Shown here: one piece after another, positions 1-20,787 of the stretch
How the letters are laid out: each line of letters starts with the position of its first letter
Numbering within the stretch: position 1 is the first letter of the stretch
DNA from: Oppiella nova
Taxonomy: Eukaryota; Arthropoda; Arachnida; Sarcoptiformes; Oppiidae
Assembly (NCBI GenBank): GCA_905397405.1
Contig: CAJPVJ010000750.1
Span: 1-20,787, forward strand
Length of the DNA stretch: 20,787 bases
Direction of reading: 5' to 3'
Position numbers and translations under genes: made by a program
The notes under the pieces: generated by a model
What the model was told of the DNA's origin: nothing
Seen by the model: the letters and a program-made list of their open reading frames with translations, nothing else
The model's database searches: none

Positions 1-828
1 AGTCAGTGACTCTGACCTCCACTTCGTTTGTCTTTTCATTAGTAACTAATAAAATGTTTTCTGGTTTGAGGTCTTTGTGTGCGATTCCCTTCTTGTGAAG
101 AGATATCAAAGCCGTCGCTATTTGTGCGAAATATCTCCTCGTTGTCTATAGACCCGTAATTGATATCCTTATCCAAAGTACTGTCGGCAAACTCGAGGAA
201 TATGTATGCAGTCGTGCGATCCCTGTCCTCAACAATAAAGCTGTCGTACATATGAATGATATACTTGTTTTGGGCTCTCATTCTTCAATGACTTGACCGC
301 TTTCTCTCTCTTGCCATTCATCGCAATCTCCTTACAGGCCATCACTTTCCCATCAGATCTTCTCAACACTTTCTTCACGCGTCCGAAGCCTCCGCTTCCG
401 ATCTCTTTCGAAGAGAACTCATATCCCAATGAAGTCATCAGTTCTTCAGTTGTTCTCACTTTCAGACATTTGTCAGGCAATCGGTATGTCCTCGTAATTA
501 CATCCAACGACACCTTTGATAGTGTCGTCGACTGTTCATCAATTTGCCTGTCATTTGGTTTTACATTTGACTTCACATTCTGTGTGTCATTATTGACCGC
601 ATAATCTTCAGGACTGTGATAAAAAGAGACCAATTCTTTGGGATTCTTCTGATCTGAAGCATCCATTGCTGTCTTCCCATCGATGTCTGACTTTCCTTTT
701 GGATTCACTTCTGTCTTCACTTTATTATCAATGGTTTTGCCGTCAGTTTTATTTTTCTCTTTCTTTGACTTCTTTTGATCTGCTTTTGGGTTTCTAAAGC
801 AAAGACAGCAACAAAACCATTGACACAT
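1..828 (-). pseudogene. Frameshifted Ser/Thr protein kinase relic A (N-terminal half; 3' end outside window)
   Basis: Reading leftward from ATG at 828-826, the protein begins MCQWFCCCLCF, then a Lys-rich linker of about 130 residues. A kinase N-lobe follows: Gly loop GSGGFG near residues 144-149 and MACKEI with the ATP-anchoring Lys near residue 166. At about 278-290 the frame breaks, and the homology resumes one frame over (NKYIIHMYDSF, then AYIFLEFADSTL). It breaks again at about 131-140 and resumes as [18 protein letters not shown], then the catalytic loop [12 protein letters not shown] (HRD Arg is Lys) and VRVTD at the window edge, where DFG would start. Two breaks inside one domain, with no room for introns, point to a pseudogene; local assembly error is the alternative. 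The Cys cluster could be palmitoylated (inference). It runs opposite to the similar relic at 1234-2354. I cannot name the kinase subfamily. Confidence 0.72.
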
Positions 829-1233
829 CACTTGTGGTCTTATTTACAGATATTTGTCACAATGAAATGAAAACAACTGTTGAATATTTGAGACAATTAT
901 CCCGATTAAAGTTTTCAACTGTTTTCTTAATTTGAATTATTATATCATTTGATTAACAAATTGTTATAATGAGAGACTATTCAGAGATATTTGATTATTG
1001 ATGACAATATTTCATGAATTCAAATTTTGAAATTCAGATTTGAATAGTTCTCGTGATGAATATGTTTTGAAATTGTAGGCACTTTTGAAATGATCATCAA
1101 ATTTAACTGTTTTATCATTCGCTGAATTTGTTTAATTCTGTCATTGATTTCTTGTGACTTTTAAACCACTTTAAACCCACGAGTGTATAGATTTCTGACA
1201 GATAAGTGTATTTGTTGTGAGATATTGTGGCAA
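829..1233. other. Divergent spacer between two kinase relics
   Basis: About 400 bp of AT-rich DNA separates the two start codons, which point away from each other. Any promoter for either relic should lie here, possibly as a shared bidirectional promoter (inference from layout). I see no clear TATA or initiator that would decide it, and no open frame with recognisable homology. Confidence 0.4.
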
Positions 1234-2354
1234 ATGTGTTGCTGTGGAGGAGTCGCCAATAAAAGTACCCAAAAATCTGCCAAATCCGACAAAAAGACGG
1301 AATAAGACTAAGACTCCGCGAACTCCATCGAGTCCTTCCATGAAGAAGTCTCAGGTGAAGGAGTTGACGGTTAAACATATGTCACAAATGGGTGAACAAG
1401 AGATCCTCGGACCCATTATATTGAAGTCAAACGACACACCGGAGGAATATCTCGAAAAGAACGGCTATTACCTGACACTCGATAAGGAAAACTTCATTGA
1501 CAGTGGAGCTAATGGACAGGTATTCAAGGCATACAAGTCGGACGGCAAAAAACCGGAAGACACGCACAAAACATCTGAAACACGAGTTCGTGATCCAGAC
1601 ATACGACCGGTTTGTCATTTACTTTACGAATCGAGAGACCAATAAAAGACAAGTGAATGTATATATATTTATGGAGTACTCGAGTCTCGGGACCCTTGAG
1701 AGCGAACTAAGAGATAATTGGAAGAACGGAATGGAGGACGCGATCGCCAAACGATACTGCGGACAGGGATTAGGCACTTGCATAAGAATGGTATAGCGCA
1801 CAGGGATCTCAAGTTAGATAACGTTCTACTCTTCCCATCCGTATTGAACCCCAAGAACTTCATCTGCAAGATCACAGACTTTGGAGTGACTGACAGGGCG
1901 TACAACGAGGGACTGGGCTTTCGGAAGGACAGGCGTGGAGTGGGAACGGCCCCCGAAATACTCAGATTCAAAGCCACAGACAAACAGAGCACCGCTCAGA
2001 CAGTGCCCTCTTATATGATAATACCGACGGACTCGTGGGCCTTAGGGGTCATTATTATTGCCATTTTAACTATGAATTCAAAATTTATTAATTAATTAGT
2101 ATTGAGTCTGTGAATAACCCCTCCCCTCCCCCTCCATAGGTGATGGCCTTCCGACTACTGACGTGTGAATTCCCGTTCAAAGTGCCGACAAAATGATGAG
2201 GAAAGACATCAAATTTCCCAAAGACATAAAAATGGATGCAAATGCTATAGATTTGATCACTCGATACCTTGATCCCAACCCTATCACCAGACTGTCCATT
2301 GATAACATGATCGGCCATTCGTGGCTTATGGGAGAGACCAGTTTAACCCATTAA
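1234..2354 (+). pseudogene. Frameshifted Ser/Thr protein kinase relic B
   Basis: ATG at 1234 opens MCCCGGVANKSTQKSAKSDK but meets TAA at 1303. The homologous reading continues one frame over (TPRTPSSPSMKKSQ), through YYLTLDKENF and Gly loop DSGANGQVFKAY. Near 1545 the frame changes again and about 10-15 residues are absent, including the beta-3 ATP-anchoring Lys. Then come KHEFVIQTYDRF and VYIFMEYSSLGTL. A third break near 1765 precedes IRHLHKNGIAHRDLKLDN, ITDFG, GTAPEILRF and DSWALG. An intron at 2048-2139 joins in phase to VMAFRLLTCEFPF. A fourth break near 2187 precedes the C-lobe end (LDPNPITRLSIDN, GHSWLMG) and TAA at 2352. The domain is full length but has four frame breaks and no beta-3 Lys, so it is almost certainly non-functional as a kinase. 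The retained intron means it is not a processed copy. The subfamily is not recognised. Confidence 0.75.
2048..2139 (+). other. Retained spliceosomal intron in kinase relic B
   Basis: A 92-bp intron with donor GTCATT after GGG (Gly) and acceptor CCTCCATAG before GTG. Splicing joins DSWALG to VMAFRLLTCEFPF in phase 0, which restores the expected alpha-F region. A C-rich pyrimidine tract (2119-2135) precedes the acceptor. Without splicing the frame stops at TAA, 2093-2095. The weak donor is the only doubt. Confidence 0.65.
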
Positions 2355-2434
2355 TAGTACATCCATTTGTGTCTAATTTGTTGTTTCATATTATAATTCT
2401 TATTATATTGTCATATCTTTTATTAATATTATCA

Positions 2435-2440
2435 AATAAA
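2435..2440 (+). promoter_or_regulatory. Possible polyadenylation signal for kinase relic B
   Basis: Canonical AATAAA about 80 nt downstream of the relic's stop at 2352-2354. In DNA this AT-rich the hexamer is common by chance, so only the spacing supports it. Confidence 0.3.
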
Positions 2441-3776
2441 ATAATTAAGAAGTTTTAGAAAATAGTATGCATTTAGTCAATATTATTAAACCTAAATATT
2501 ATCTATATTAATAAATAGAACCTAAATATAATTTCAATGAATAAATAGTTTTATTTAGTTAACTATATTTTTTATTACTGTTTTATAAATGGTGATCCTG
2601 TAAGTCTTACTCGTTTTATTTTAAATGAATTGATTGACAACCATTGAATAGTAATCTCACTGCAATTTTATAAAATCAAAGTTATATCGACTTAAAATAA
2701 AACTTACAGATTAATGTATTTCTATATAAATCCTTGAGAAATATTTTCTATAAATATGATACCTGTATAACAGTAATATTTATACTGTACCAATACCTTT
2801 TGACTTTTGATATTTGATTTATTCATTTATTGAATATTTATTAAACTTAATAATTAAGCCACTTATGAAATTCAATGAAATTAATTTATTTTTTATTAAC
2901 AAATATTCATTTATAATAAAAATAATAATCAAATGATAGCTATTATTATATAACATATTTTGTTGTTGTGATGCAAACAAATAAAATAAAGTCAATTATT
3001 ACTAAATTCATAACGAAATTCATAAATCAATTTTTTATCGGATCGAGAATACATTATGTTATTTAGATTTCAAAGACTTTTAATTTGTTATAATATTTTT
3101 CATCGCTTTTTTTTGTTTGAATGAATTGTTTTGATTCCATGCAATCAAATGAGAATTGAATTAATCAAATGAGTGTAGAATTGATATCGTTTTTTGATGG
3201 GCTCTTATATAATACATGCACTTTTAACACAGAATCCAATGGCTTATAATTAGATTAATTTAATAATTTGCTCAAATGAGTGTGGAGATTTTTTGTTGAT
3301 TTTCAAAATTATTAATTTCTTCTAAAATTATTTCAAAACCTAATTTGTGTGAACGACTCAATTAATTTAAATAATTAATATTTTATATATAATATAGTTT
3401 AATTGAGTCATGTTTTTTTCTTAAGAGTATATTTGAAAATAATTTAATTGTTTTTATATTTATCTAATCGTTTATGAATTAATTGTAATCATTCATTGAA
3501 TATCTGTTCGTTTGTTATTATTATATGTTTTTGGCATTTGTTGTCGATTTTCACTCATAATTCTCAATGAATTTCAATATAAAGTTTCGATTCTTCGGTG
3601 AATTAAACAAATATTACAATAATATCCGTTCGGTTCGCGAATAATATCCAACACAACTGTATTGCACTTTTAATGATGTAAAAAATATTTCCCAAAATAC
3701 AAAACCAATGCTTCAATCAAGAAATTGAATTGTCTTTCAATAACCGAATCGAAAGTCAGAGAAAAAACATTTTGTG

Positions 3777-3782
3777 TTTAAT
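3777..3782 (-). promoter_or_regulatory. Possible polyadenylation signal for BRSK
   Basis: ATTAAA on the minus strand about 90 nt past the BRSK TGA. It is the nearest hexamer of this kind that I see. A longer 3' UTR is equally possible, since AATAAA sites occur farther on (plus 2885-2897). Confidence 0.25.
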
Positions 3783-3871
3783 ATTTGTATTTTTGTGGAT
3801 GTTTTCGATGAATAGGAATTGAATTCCGAAGCAATCCGTGAAACCAATTGATCCATAAATAACTAGTCATC

Positions 3872-15171
<11,300 letters not shown>

Positions 15172-16433
15172 CTATAAATGATTAAAATAAATGTCAGATA
15201 ATAATCATAACAACATTTAATGATTAGATTCTAGTTTTGTAACCGCTTTATCATAGAATTCATTTGTTTTATTTATGAACTCTATCTGTCTTTATATTAT
15301 GGGCTATTTTATCAAAATTAGTGTCAAAATAACAAATCGACTTATTTTGAGACCAATAAACGCAATCATCAATATCAGACATGACTAGCTTATAATTTTG
15401 TTTTAGTAATTATCCCGAGTATTTGTAAATTATTTTTTGTGTATTTAGTAAAATCAGCAAAATGTTTGATTACTTTTATTATAATAGATAAATATTTTAT
15501 TGTTATTATAGGAAATAAATCTAGAAGATTAAACCAATTTCAAATACAGCGATTAAATCAACAAAAAATATAAATATCGTTAATAAAGTTATGAAAACAA
15601 ATAAAAGTAAAAGTTTTTTTTGAGTTTATACGTTTTATATATTGATAATACAGTACAGTAATTTGTGCTTTTATTTTATTATCTCATGTTTCAGATTTAG
15701 AAAATTAATACCCTTTTTCGGTTCACATGTTTTTCGATAGTTTTAATAAAAAGAAATACTATTTCGTATAAATGTCTAAAGATATACTAAAAACTATGTT
15801 AACACACAGCCTTTTTCCAATGAATATTATTAGAGTTTTTATGTTTAAACAAATTGTTATTATTATCCAAGGAATCAGTGAATGTGTTTGAGGGGAGAGA
15901 CTTTATAATAGAGTTTATATTGTGGTCTGAAATGATGGTTAGACACCAAATGGGAGGCAATTATTCGCTGATTTTAATCGATGCATGAATTTGTTAATTT
16001 GCTGAACATATCATATCATAAAAGTGACATAAATTTTGGTTATAATAGTCCCGCAAACGATGTGTTGGTTCACAAAATCATACCTCAATTCTGTTATTCA
16101 CTTCATTTCATGCCTTCTCTCTTAGTATTTGTTTTATTGTCGAAAGACATCGATTAGGAGTCGGAGTGAAAAATATTACACTCAGTTTGATGTCAGTTTC
16201 GCACTACTATTTACTGTAATCATCCCAACCCCTCAACCCTCCAGACGAACACAAATAGACGAAAGTTTCTGTCCTCAAGATTTATAAATATGTTTCCAAA
16301 TCCTCATTACAAATACACAGCACTTTATATCTTGCATTATCTCTCAAATTGACTCTCATTTTGTTTGTATGATTTGACCTCAATTTATGAGATTTTTGGC
16401 AATAAAAATATATCATAATTTAATTAATTTTAA

Positions 16434-16451
16434 ATATATATATATATATAA
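16434..16451. repeat. Short TA repeat
   Basis: About nine AT/TA units in an already AT-rich stretch; unremarkable alone. Confidence 0.8.
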
Positions 16452-16802
16452 GTGACCTAAATTTATATTGACTATTAATTAGTTATAATAATATTTTTAT
16501 TTAGTAATAAAGGAGTAATGTTTTGCAAAAAATAAGAATTAAGAATAATTTTTGGTAAATATAAAAATAAAATAGAAAATAATTAAATTCAAAGAATACA
16601 TATTTATTTTTGCGATAAAAAGATAACCCAGGATCTAATTTGGTTTCAATAATAATTGATATGATTATAGAGAGTGTGATTGTGTTGTCTGTGAACTGAA
16701 AGTGCAATAACTCTCTGAAGGGTTCGTTAATTCTGTCGACGAATTGATTTGATTCTTGAAATCCAACTCTAAATACGAAACACCGATAAGAATATGATTG
16801 TG

Positions 16803-16842
16803 AGGCACTAGTAGGCACTGGTAGGCAATGGTAGGCTCAGTG
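16803..16842. repeat. Four-copy 10-bp tandem repeat (AGGCACTGGT-like)
   Basis: Units are AGGCACTAGT, AGGCACTGGT, AGGCAATGGT and the diverged AGGCTCAGTG. The exact 10-bp period and higher GC set it apart from the surrounding AT-rich DNA. It may be a small minisatellite or a cluster of binding sites. Confidence 0.75.
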
Positions 16843-18026
16843 GTCTGGAGTTGCCTTCATTTACTGACCTTCCAGTCATTGATTACTATCTCCGTTATCC
16901 ACAGAGGACTGGGATCTGCACTTTCAGTGAATTCGCTTATTTTCTTTTGGTTTCGTTTGATGTGGAGTCAGACCGACAGTAGTGTTGGGCCGACACTAAC
17001 TCTAATAGATTCGTCAATCAGTTGCCAATGTATTTGTGCTCACAATCTATTCAGTCCTCACATAAGGATTTATGTTCAATAGAGTCGACAATAATTGCCA
17101 TTTTTGTCTTGAATATAATACACCGTATTATCGTTTCCATGAATTCACTCATTGTTATGGAAATTATAATTACTTTCGCTTTAAAAACTGATTTCAAAGT
17201 TAAATGTGAAGGATATATATATTTCTCTAATTTCTAATTTTAGTCCAGATTTATCTCATAAAAAGCAAATTATCTTCACATTAGAGTCAGAATTTCTAAG
17301 AAATGTAATTTCACATTTTTATTGCAAATTAAATCAATCCTCAAATAAAATCTCTTTAGTAACTCCAAGAAAATGTAATTTTATTAATGTCTGGAAACGA
17401 GAACTTTTATTCAATTTCCAGAAAAATCTTTTCAAAAATCAAAATGAATTGAAAGAAGTAAAGGACAACGTTTTGACCGACCGGTGCTTTTATATTACAC
17501 GGTCTCCCCTCTAATGCTCTAAGTATTGGTATTTATATTTAATTTTTCTTTTGATCTATTTTTCATGAATTCCAACGCTGTATACCATACGAGCGAATGA
17601 GTGATCATTTATCGTTGAATTGCATTCTTCTTATAATAATATTTTGGGTCAATTCATACAATTCATTGTATTTCGCAAAACAAAATATAATTAATGAACT
17701 TTTTTCGATATTCTTCAAGTTATATACAAATATTCTTATTAATAAATCAATTTAATTATTATATAAATCAACACATTAAGTGATCATAAATTATACTTAA
17801 ATTGTTGAAAATAAAATATTGAGAAATGAAAATAAATTTAACACGAAATTATAATGTGTATTAATAAAACAGTATTATGTTTATGTTAGCAAACCATTGA
17901 ATCGCTAATATTTGAAAGGAATTATTGAGTCAATTATTGAGTGCAACTAATCCTAATGGTGTGCCACCGGCACAGCACTTGTGTATCAAAATACAAGTAA
18001 GTATTGAACGGAATATTATGTTAGGG

Positions 18027-18038
18027 TCTCTCTCTCTC

Positions 18039-18070
<32 letters not shown>

Positions 18071-18085
18071 GCTCTCTCTCTCTCT
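18027..18085. repeat. Interrupted TC/GA microsatellite (59 bp)
   Basis: TC repeats on the plus strand broken by two G substitutions that give GCTC steps (18051 and 18071). The even spacing of the interruptions suggests that a block of about 20 bp was itself duplicated. Confidence 0.95.
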
Positions 18086-20112
18086 ACAACTGCGCGAATC
18101 TTTTGTTTTTCAAACTCATAAAGTCTTTAATACAAAAGAATACAAACACTGTATTCACGTCACACTCGTACTACTCTTTAAAACAGTGGTCTTATATGTG
18201 CTTTAGTTTTACAGATTTAAAGATTGAATTTTAAATCAGTTTCTTATACCGGGGGTTGTCTTAGGACAAGGAGGGAGTGATATGTAGGGGTTGTTCACAG
18301 TTATTATACCGACGGTACGTACTGTACAAACAGTTAGGAATAGTTGGGAATATTTTATGGACTAAGTATTAGGCGGAAAAGCAAACAACACATTAGTCCC
18401 CGTTTTGCACTTTTTATTACAGAATCTCATGTATTGTCAAAATCTAACGTTTCAATGGACTCCTTGTTTATACCCTTTCATTCATACACTATATAATCAA
18501 AAAATATTCTCAAACTTCTAATTCTTTCTCTTACAATGAAATGAAATAAATAAATAATAAGTTTTATATTTCTCGCAATTCTTATTAAACGCTTTTGATT
18601 TGTTGTGTAAATTTAAGGCATAGCTACCAAACTACGAGAAAAATCAATTACTTTTGACCTTTTGTTTTGTTAATTATTTTAATTTAAATTATAATAAATC
18701 ACTCACTCGTATTTCTTTGCAAATTAAAATTACATTAATGAATTATTATATTCCTATTAGAATTATTTAATTATTCACTATAATTCCTACACAATGTTTT
18801 AAAAAAGCTTTCAATTTATATAAGAATACATTTGAAAAGCAAACCAATTTTGAGTCTAAAAATAGTATTTGGTTTCAATAATTGTGTGTTTCAGGGGTTA
18901 TTGGTTTTTATATTATTTTAGCAAATATAGTCATAAAAAGTGACCCGGATCTCACTTTTAATGCAACCTAGGGTTACAAAGAATGTAATCTAATTAAATG
19001 CAATTTAAATATAGTGAATATCACAAGCCTAATTTTGTGCACCAAATCAGATCACATTTCTGGTAATAAAGCCTAGAATTTGTTGCATTTATTCAACAAA
19101 AATGGCTTCATTTAGATCTACATCTATATTGCAATTTGCAAATAGTTTTTAGTATTTCTTATTTCAGTTCTATTTATATAATTAAAAGTTGAATCAATTT
19201 AATTATTATCATCGAAATACAAATTAAACACATAGTATAATAAAATAATATACAATTATCTCAACTTTAAATGTAGAAAATTATAATATATGTATATAAA
19301 GACAATTGAGTTTAAAATGATAGGTTTGCGTAGATTTGATTGACTTGTAAATGAAAAGTTATGACAAACAATAAAACACACAAATTACATGTCTTTTATA
19401 TTACTTATTTTTTAGCTATCATTGACAACATGAACATTGCGAATATCTAATAAGTCGGGCACCAATACTAGTGCGACCAACCATTTGGAAACTATATTTA
19501 GCCAACACTTACGTACAATCTCTATGGAAACATGCCATCCGTTCCCATACTCTCTCTCCATTCAATCCATTCATCAATTTTCAGATAACATTACATTTTT
19601 AGTTCAATTCTGATGTTCATTCACTTCATTCATATAATATTAAACACTATTTCGCTATAAATTACTTCTCAGACATAACTCTTAAATCCATTTATTACTC
19701 GTCTCTTTCCATTATATAATAGAAATTATATATTTATATATAATGTATATATGTATATATAATTTATATTATAGAAATTCTATACAATTATTTGAGTTTT
19801 CCAGTATTGAAATCAAAAAACAACATTAATATTCAATTTAGTTATAGAAAAGTATGGACACAGGAAAACGCTTATAGTTAACGACATTAAGATTTAAATA
19901 AAATATATATTTATATGAATACTAGATATAAACTGAACCGAAATTCATTTGTGTAATAAAATAATAAAATAGCATTTGTTTTATTAATATAACAAAAATG
20001 AATTCGTAATTCAATAAATATCTTTATAAATCTACTTAAGTATTATTTACCAAACATTTCTTAATACAATAAAATGTTAACAAAAATAGCAAAATTATGA
20101 ATAAATTATGCG

Positions 20113-20368
20113 ATTATTAAATAATATATAAAATAGCATTTAATAAAAACGACAAATTTGACAATAAAATTCCTTTAAGCTAAGTTATGATCCAGAACAA
20201 CTAAAATAGTTACTGAAAATATTTCATTTGTGACACATATATTATTAAATAATATATAAAATAGCATTTAATAAAAACGACAAATTTGACAATAAAATTC
20301 CTTTAAGCTAAGTTATGATCCAGAACAACTAAAATAGTTACTGAAAATATTTCATTTGTGACACATAT
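20113..20368. repeat. Exact 128-bp tandem duplication (two copies)
   Basis: Copies at 20113-20240 and 20241-20368 are identical base for base by my reading. Flanks differ immediately outside (G before the first copy, divergence after CACATAT in the second). There is no terminal repeat or coding content, so it looks like a recent local duplication rather than an insertion. Confidence 0.96.
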
Positions 20369-20787
20369 TATGAGCTCTAAATATAAAAATAACCTCAACT
20401 CTTGAAATTAAAGACTTTTTATAACTTTTATTAATTAATTCACTATACAGAATTTATATCCAGTAAAAATAATATTCTGGGTCAAAGAGGATTACAAACA
20501 ATTTCATGGGAATGAATGAATAAATTCAAGTATTTCATTCAAATTGCAAATTAATAATAATAATAATCTTGATTTTTATCACTTCATCTAATGAAAGGTG
20601 ATGTTCCTGTCAGTGACTCTACTATTCTCTATCCATAGGGAACTCATAGGGAAAGACAGTTAGACAGCAATTAGGGAAAGTTATTTGAGAAAACTTATTC
20701 TCATTACTTAATTAAATACATTTATTATTAAGTCTTAATAACTTAATTAAATATTTTATTTTTATTTTATACAAAACATAAAATCAA

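Larger units (their letters stand above)
2355..3871. other. AT-rich convergent intergenic spacer / 3' flanks
   Basis: About 1.5 kb of strongly AT-rich DNA between the plus-strand kinase relic and the minus-strand BRSK stop codon. It should contain both 3' ends. An AATAAA at 2435-2440 lies about 80 nt after the relic's stop. On the minus strand an ATTAAA (plus 3777-3782) lies about 90 nt past the BRSK stop. I see no coding homology and no RNA gene here. Confidence 0.5.
15172..20787 (-). other. 5.6-kb region upstream of first visible BRSK exon; no exon recognised
   Basis: Since the first visible exon begins inside the P-loop, this stretch should be the 5' part of a long intron, with the first coding exon beyond 20787. 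I searched the minus strand by eye for a GPYRLEKTLGKGQT-type peptide and found none. It contains a TC microsatellite, a short TA run, a 10-bp repeat and a 128-bp tandem duplication. A plus-strand open frame at 17206-17514 has no recognised homology. Confidence 0.6.

Noticed and set aside
1217-1233. Upstream GTG as the start of kinase relic B in the frame that reaches the P-loop
   Set aside because: GTG is not a normal nuclear start, and the Cys-rich N-terminus matching relic A begins at ATG 1234 in another frame. A frameshift explains this better.
16850-17000. Possible BRSK first exon on the minus strand, with an ATG near a GTCAGT donor-like site
   Set aside because: The reading (MTGR) does not lead into the P-loop, and no GKGQT-type peptide is present.
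17206-17514. Plus-strand open frame of about 100 residues (VWKRELLFNFQKNLF)
   Set aside because: It reads somewhat like protein, but I recognise no family, and the start and splice context give no support. A translated search against transposon proteins would decide it.
18240-18310. G-rich patch as a G-quadruplex
   Set aside because: I count only three runs of three or more G in a row, so a standard four-run quadruplex is not supported.
19708-19790. AT-rich near-palindrome as a hairpin element or transposon end
   Set aside because: The arms match only imperfectly when written out. Such matches are common in TA-rich DNA, and no target-site duplication is visible.

Overview
This is an AT-rich, intron-bearing nuclear segment from an animal. 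The evidence is GT-AG introns, a 17-exon gene in the window, GA/CT microsatellites and long AT-rich spacers. The main gene is closest in motif order to invertebrate SAD/BRSK kinases. I read the source as an invertebrate, probably an arthropod and possibly a mite; that placement is inference and weak.

Layout. (1) At 1-828 (minus) and 1234-2354 (plus) lie two divergent, head-to-head relics of serine/threonine kinase genes. Both begin with a Cys-rich then Lys-rich N-terminus. Both are broken by frameshifts, and the plus-strand copy has also lost the strand carrying the catalytic lysine. (2) 2355-3871 is an AT-rich convergent spacer that should hold the 3' ends of the plus-strand relic and of the next gene. 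(3) 3872-15171 (minus) is the only intact gene: a BRSK/SAD-family kinase. I could splice 17 consecutive coding exons in phase with no break, giving 723 residues from mid P-loop to the stop. (4) 15172-20787 holds no recognisable exon. It should be the long 5' intron and/or upstream DNA of the BRSK gene, with a CT microsatellite, a 10-bp repeat and an exact 128-bp tandem duplication.

Function. BRSK/SAD kinases are AMPK-related kinases activated by LKB1 at a T-loop threonine. They act in neuronal polarity and presynaptic vesicle organisation. The copy here keeps the catalytic lysine, HRD, DFG, T-loop Thr, UBA-like region, DPPRKRVD linker, Pro/Ser-rich segment and C-terminal KA1-like region. One change stands out: the family's CPE cysteine in the activation segment is Ser here. 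The two broken kinases have no evident pathway link to BRSK. Because BRSK reads cleanly across 17 exons, general sequencing error is an unlikely explanation for the frameshifts next door.

I saw no new multi-gene system. The most checkable points are the kinase relic pair, the missing CPE cysteine, the phase-coupled small exons, a possible in-frame alternative acceptor, and a CT microsatellite merged with a splice donor.
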